Shown here piece by piece: positions 60,460 through 64,000 of a DNA stretch of 64,000 nucleotides. The position numbers and the translations under genes were made by a program. The stretch is from Nostoc sp. B(2019) (GTDB lineage: Bacteria > Cyanobacteriota > Cyanobacteriia > Cyanobacteriales > Nostocaceae). The first letter of the stretch is position 1. Each line of letters starts with the position of its first letter. The stretch covers positions 119,148 through 183,147 of the forward strand of contig NZ_WVID01000018.1 in NCBI RefSeq assembly GCF_010091925.1. The letters are read 5' to 3'. The notes beneath the pieces were generated by a model. It searched no databases. It saw only the letters and a program-made list of their open reading frames with translations, and was not told the DNA's origin.

Positions 60460-63120
60460 ATGTCTTCAAATCCCCAGAAACTCAGCGGTAACGAAATTCG
60501 CAACCTATTCCTTGACTTCTTTGCCCAAAGAGAACACCAAATTCTCCCAAGTGCCTCTCTCGTGCCAGAAGATCCTACCGTGCTGCTGACGATCGCGGGG
60601 ATGCTACCATTTAAGCCGATCTTCTTGGGACAGCGCACGCCAGAATTTAAGCGGGCTACCACTTCTCAAAAGTGTATCCGTACCAACGACATCGAGAACG
60701 TCGGACGCACCAAACGGCATCACACGTTTTTTGAGATGCTGGGTAACTTCAGCTTTGGTGATTATTTTAAAGAACAGGCGATCGCTTGGGGTTGGGAAAT
60801 TTCCACAAAAGTCTTTGGCTTCTCGCCTCAAAATCTCGTCGTCAGCGTCTTTGAAGAAGATGATGAAGCCTTTGCAATTTGGCGCGATCAAATTGGTGTG
60901 CCACCAGCTAGAATCAAGCGCATGGGCGCAGACGATAACTTTTGGGCATCAGGCCCTACTGGCCCTTGTGGCCCTTGTTCAGAGATATATTACGACTTCC
61001 ACCCGGAACGCGGTGACGACAATATTGATTTAGAAGACGACTCCCGGTTTATCGAGTTCTACAACCTCGTCTTCATGCAATATAACCGCGATAATTCAGG
61101 CAATTTAACACCGCTGCAAAACAAGAACATCGACACCGGCATGGGTTTGGAGAGGATGGCGCAAATCCTCCAAAAAGTCCCCAACAACTACGAAACTGAC
61201 CTGATTTTCCCAATTATTCAAACAGCGGCGGAAATTGCTGGCATTGACTACCACAGTAGCGACGAAAAAACCAAAGTTTCTCTAAAAGTCATTGGTGATC
61301 ACATTCGTGCTGTCATCCACATGATAGCCGATGAAATCCGCGCTTCTAACGTGGGGCGCGGTTATGTAATGCGGCGGTTAATTCGGCGTGTGGTACGTCA
61401 TGGGCGATTAATTGGGATTTATCGTCAAGACGTTGCATCCAACGTTTTTACACCACAAGTTGCTGAGACTGCGATCGCTCTTTGCGAATCAGCTTACCCC
61501 AACGTCCGCCAACGGGAAGCAGCAATTAAAGCCGAACTGCAACGGGAAGAATCCAATTTCCTCAAAACTCTCGATAGAGGCGAAAAACTGCTAGAAGAAA
61601 TTATCCAAGAGGTGAAGCAGCAAGGAATAACCCAAATTAGCGGTGAAAGTGCTTTTACTCTCTACGATACCTACGGTTTCCCTCTCGAACTCACTCAAGA
61701 AATTGCTGAGGAAAATAATCTCACAGTTGATGAAGCGGGATTTGATGTGGAAATGCAAAAGCAGGTGGAACGTGCAAAAGCAGCACACGAAACCATCGAT
61801 TTAACTGTGCAAGGTTCCCTCGACAAGCTAGCAGAACACATCCAAGCTACCGAATTTATCGGCTATACCCAACCTGTAGCAACGGCGAGAGTCGAAGCAA
61901 TATTAGTAGAAGGTGTGTTCCAAGAAGAAGCAGAAGCCGGAACAGAAATACAACTTGTTCTCGACCAAACGCCATTTTATGCCGAATCTGGGGGTCAAAT
62001 TGGTGATCGCGGCTATATCTCCGGTGATGGGATCTTAGTTCGTGTTGAAGACGTGAAAAAAGAATCTGATTTCTTCGTTCACTTCGGACGCATCGAACGC
62101 GGTACACTCTGCGTAGGCGATACCGTCACCGCCCAAATTGATCGCGCTTGTCGGCGTCGTCTCCAAGCTAACCATACTGCAACTCACCTGCTGCAAGCGG
62201 CATTGAAAAAAATTGTCGATGACGGGATATCCCAAGCAGGTTCGTTGGTATCTTTTGACAGGTTGCGCTTTGACTTTAACTGTCCGCGTGCTTTGACAGC
62301 AGACGAAGTTCAACAAATTGAGGAACAAGTTAATAGTTGGATAGCTGAGGCATACGCTGCAAAAGTGGAAGTATTACCTTTAGCAGAGGCTAAAGCTAGG
62401 GGTGCTGTCGCCATGTTTGGGGAAAAATACGGCGAAGAAGTGCGTGTGATCGACTTTCCCAGCGTCTCAATGGAACTTTGTGGTGGAACTCATGTTAGTA
62501 ATACCGCTGAGATTGGCGTCTTCAAAATTATCTCGGAAGCTGGGGTAGCTTCTGGGGTACGGCGAATTGAAGCTGTTTCGGGGCCAGCAATACTCGATTA
62601 TCTCAACGTTCGAGATAAAGTAGTGAAGGATTTAAGCGATCGCTTTAAAGTTAAACCTGAAGAACTACCAGATAGAATCACAAGTCTGCAAAACGAACTG
62701 CGAACAGCCGAAAAGCAACTAGAAACTTTGAAAGGACAGTTAGCGATCGCTAAGTCTGATAGCTTGCTACAAACAGCAGAAATCATAGGCGATTATAAAA
62801 TTATCGTCGCTCAATTGGAAGAAGTTGACGCGGAATCCTTGAAAACCGCAGCCGAACGCTTGTTACAAAAAATCGGTAACGGTGCAGTGGTACTGGGTTC
62901 CGTTCCCGAAGCTGGGAAAGTTAGCTTAGTTGCAGCTTTTAGTTCAGAAGTCAACAAAAAAGGCTTGCAAGCTGGTAAATTTGTCGGTGCGATCGCTAAA
63001 ATCTGCGGTGGCGGCGGCGGTGGACGCCCAAACTTAGCCCAAGCCGGCGGACGCGACGCGAGTAAATTACCAGAAGCTCTAGAACAAGCGCGAAGTGAGT
63101 TAAAGTCTGGATTGAGTTAA
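60460..63120 (+). CDS. alaS: Alanyl-tRNA synthetase
   Basis: Charges tRNA-Ala. 886 residues, usual length. Class II core with [24 protein letters not shown] (about 11-34) and [10 protein letters not shown]; editing domain zinc motif [12 protein letters not shown] (about 570-581) and [13 protein letters not shown] (about 675-687); C-terminal coiled coil and [15 protein letters not shown] (about 850-864) of the C-Ala domain. Start ATG 60460. The upstream 280 bases contain no gene. Confidence 0.96.
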   Translation: MSSNPQKLSGNEIRNLFLDFFAQREHQILPSASLVPEDPTVLLTIAGMLPFKPIFLGQRTPEFKRATTSQKCIRTNDIENVGRTKRHHTFFEMLGNFSFGDYFKEQAIAWGWEISTKVFGFSPQNLVVSVFEEDDEAFAIWRDQIGVPPARIKRMGADDNFWASGPTGPCGPCSEIYYDFHPERGDDNIDLEDDSRFIEFYNLVFMQYNRDNSGNLTPLQNKNIDTGMGLERMAQILQKVPNNYETDLIFPIIQTAAEIAGIDYHSSDEKTKVSLKVIGDHIRAVIHMIADEIRASNVGRGYVMRRLIRRVVRHGRLIGIYRQDVASNVFTPQVAETAIALCESAYPNVRQREAAIKAELQREESNFLKTLDRGEKLLEEIIQEVKQQGITQISGESAFTLYDTYGFPLELTQEIAEENNLTVDEAGFDVEMQKQVERAKAAHETIDLTVQGSLDKLAEHIQATEFIGYTQPVATARVEAILVEGVFQEEAEAGTEIQLVLDQTPFYAESGGQIGDRGYISGDGILVRVEDVKKESDFFVHFGRIERGTLCVGDTVTAQIDRACRRRLQANHTATHLLQAALKKIVDDGISQAGSLVSFDRLRFDFNCPRALTADEVQQIEEQVNSWIAEAYAAKVEVLPLAEAKARGAVAMFGEKYGEEVRVIDFPSVSMELCGGTHVSNTAEIGVFKIISEAGVASGVRRIEAVSGPAILDYLNVRDKVVKDLSDRFKVKPEELPDRITSLQNELRTAEKQLETLKGQLAIAKSDSLLQTAEIIGDYKIIVAQLEEVDAESLKTAAERLLQKIGNGAVVLGSVPEAGKVSLVAAFSSEVNKKGLQAGKFVGAIAKICGGGGGGRPNLAQAGGRDASKLPEALEQARSELKSGLS

Positions 63121-63167
63121 TTGTGTCTTTTGTGGCCAAGCAAGAAAATGTAAAGAAACTTGTAAGG

Positions 63168-63190
63168 TGGGTTAGGCTTAGCCTAACCCA
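63168..63190 (+). terminator. Hairpin terminator after alaS
   Basis: TGGGTTAGGC (63168-63177) and GCCTAACCCA (63181-63190) form a perfect 10-bp stem with a 3-base loop, followed by TCGTTTATTTTTG. It separates alaS from the reverse transcriptase gene. Confidence 0.85.
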
Positions 63191-63234
63191 TCGTTTATTT
63201 TTGATTGAATGCAGATTATCGTGGGGATATAAAA

Positions 63235-64000
63235 ATGAAACTACAAGAAAATTCTCTCAGATGGGCTTTGAACCATCTAGTTAAATATAGTGATACTGAT
63301 TTATTTCCTAAACCTGTTGAATTCGACATTCTTCATGAAATTGAAAATGAGGTAATAAATCGCTTTAAAGATATAGACTTAGGAAACTATCAACATAATC
63401 CTTCCAGACGATTTATAGTACCTAAAGACGAAATTTCATACAGAACAGCAACACAATTAGATCCTCTGGATAATATTATCTTGACAGCAATTATTTACGA
63501 ATTTGGTCAATTGATTGAAAATCGAAGAATACCAATATCTGACTATAAAATATTTGGTTATAGATTTGCACCACAAAATGATTGGAGTTTATATAATCCC
63601 AGTATTTCATGGTTAGAATTTTGGGAAAATTGTCAAAAGAAAACTTCATTTTATAAATATGCGGTATCTTTAGATATTGCAGATTTTTATAATCAAATAT
63701 ATCACCATAATATTGAAAATCAGTTAATGGACTCTGGCTTTCCTAATCAAATCAAAAAATGGTTAATGAATTTACTAGAAAGTGTTACAGCTAAAGTCTC
63801 TAGAGGAATTCCTATTGGGCCCCATGCCACACACTTATTAGGAGAGCTTTCATTAGTTCCTGTAGATAACAGCTTATCTTTAAAAGGGTTGGATTTTTGT
63901 CGTTTTGTAGACGATATTATTATATCCCACATTCCGCCCTTTGAACTGGCACATGAGATAATTTTCGGATGGCGAAGGTTGTTTGAGACACAAACAAGGT
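63235..64000 (+). CDS. Reverse transcriptase, unknown-group / defence-associated type (3' cut by window edge)
   Basis: Open from ATG 63235 (after GTGGGGATATAAAA) to the window end: 255 complete codons, no stop. RT motifs in order: SLDIADFYNQIYHH with catalytic Asp147 (motif 3/A), SRGIPIGPHATHLLGELSL (189-207, motif 4), LDFCRFVDDIIIS with FVDD at 224-227 (motif 5/C). Both catalytic sites are present. There is no YADD, no group II intron sequence and no retron ncRNA upstream: alaS and its terminator are just 5'. The N-terminal 140 residues (RWALNHLVKYSDTDLFPKP..) do not look like a maturase. It is visibly AT-rich compared with alaS. It most resembles RTs of the unknown-group/AbiA-like/DRT class used in antiphage defence; the subgroup cannot be fixed here. 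Confidence 0.8.
   Translation, partial: MKLQENSLRWALNHLVKYSDTDLFPKPVEFDILHEIENEVINRFKDIDLGNYQHNPSRRFIVPKDEISYRTATQLDPLDNIILTAIIYEFGQLIENRRIPISDYKIFGYRFAPQNDWSLYNPSISWLEFWENCQKKTSFYKYAVSLDIADFYNQIYHHNIENQLMDSGFPNQIKKWLMNLLESVTAKVSRGIPIGPHATHLLGELSLVPVDNSLSLKGLDFCRFVDDIIISHIPPFELAHEIIFGWRRLFETQTR

Noticed and set aside
63747..63932. 61-residue minus-strand frame inside the reverse transcriptase gene
   Set aside because: Antisense to the conserved RT motifs; a shadow frame.

Overview
The window comes from a filamentous, heterocyst-type cyanobacterium (Nostoc/Anabaena-like; genus inferred, not proven). The evidence is the very frequent HIP1 octamer GCGATCGC, many cyanobacteria-restricted families (DUF1825, DUF3181, DUF3370, DUF5331, ABA4-like), a cytochrome b6f subunit (PetG), a phycobilin-type heme oxygenase, a block of hormogonium-polysaccharide-like genes, and abundant small dispersed repeats and tandem heptamers typical of Nostocales. 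It is chromosomal: mostly housekeeping genes in short, mixed-orientation transcription units.

Layout. 1-3.6 kb: end of an NlpC/P60 peptidase, a dolichol-phosphate-type glycosyltransferase, an MFS transporter, tRNA-Arg(ACG), moaC. 4-9 kb: small conserved proteins, a Uma2-type protein, an ABA4-like membrane protein, a CobW/COG0523 metallochaperone and heme oxygenase. 9.4-18.2 kb: glmM, then a run of same-strand exopolysaccharide genes (glycosyltransferase, HpsL-like polymerase/ligase, glycosyltransferase, HpsN/O/P-like glycosyltransferases). 18.3-30.5 kb: an NB-ARC gene remnant, a Uma2 protein, 1-Cys peroxiredoxin, dhaKL, a Ser/Thr kinase with an SH3b domain, a CopG-like antitoxin followed by a truncated RelE-type toxin, ygfZ, a [2Fe-2S] protein and cysteine synthase. 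30.5-41 kb: DUF3370, a C15-like peptidase, hisH, rsmD, petG, a cytochrome-cM-like gene, a four-gene Gld-like ABC operon and purU. 41-53 kb: a dynamin remnant, TPR protein, phosphoribosyltransferase, family-4 UDG, pyrF, tyrS, a class A PBP, a DnaJ-TPR protein and others. 53-64 kb: a phosphotransferase, hicBA, a phosphodiester glycosidase, an FtsH-like zinc peptidase, a diguanylate cyclase, a copper-chaperone-like protein, alaS and, cut by the right edge, a reverse transcriptase.

The most notable item is that reverse transcriptase (from 63235). It carries the catalytic Asp motifs (DIADFY, FVDD) but lacks any visible group II intron or retron context, and looks like an unknown-group / defence-associated RT; the rest of the gene and any partners lie outside the window.

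The second theme is repeat-driven remodelling. Small repeats are inserted in frame in coding regions (next to the catalytic Cys of the C15 peptidase; purine tracts in HpsP and the RsmD tail; a repeat-coded signal peptide). Heptamer tracts abut start codons. Inverted-repeat MITE-like elements carry other repeats nested inside them. Several gene fragments (NB-ARC, RelE, dynamin, SH3-like) mark places where conflict or accessory genes have decayed. Family names were recognised from the protein sequences by eye; no database search was run.
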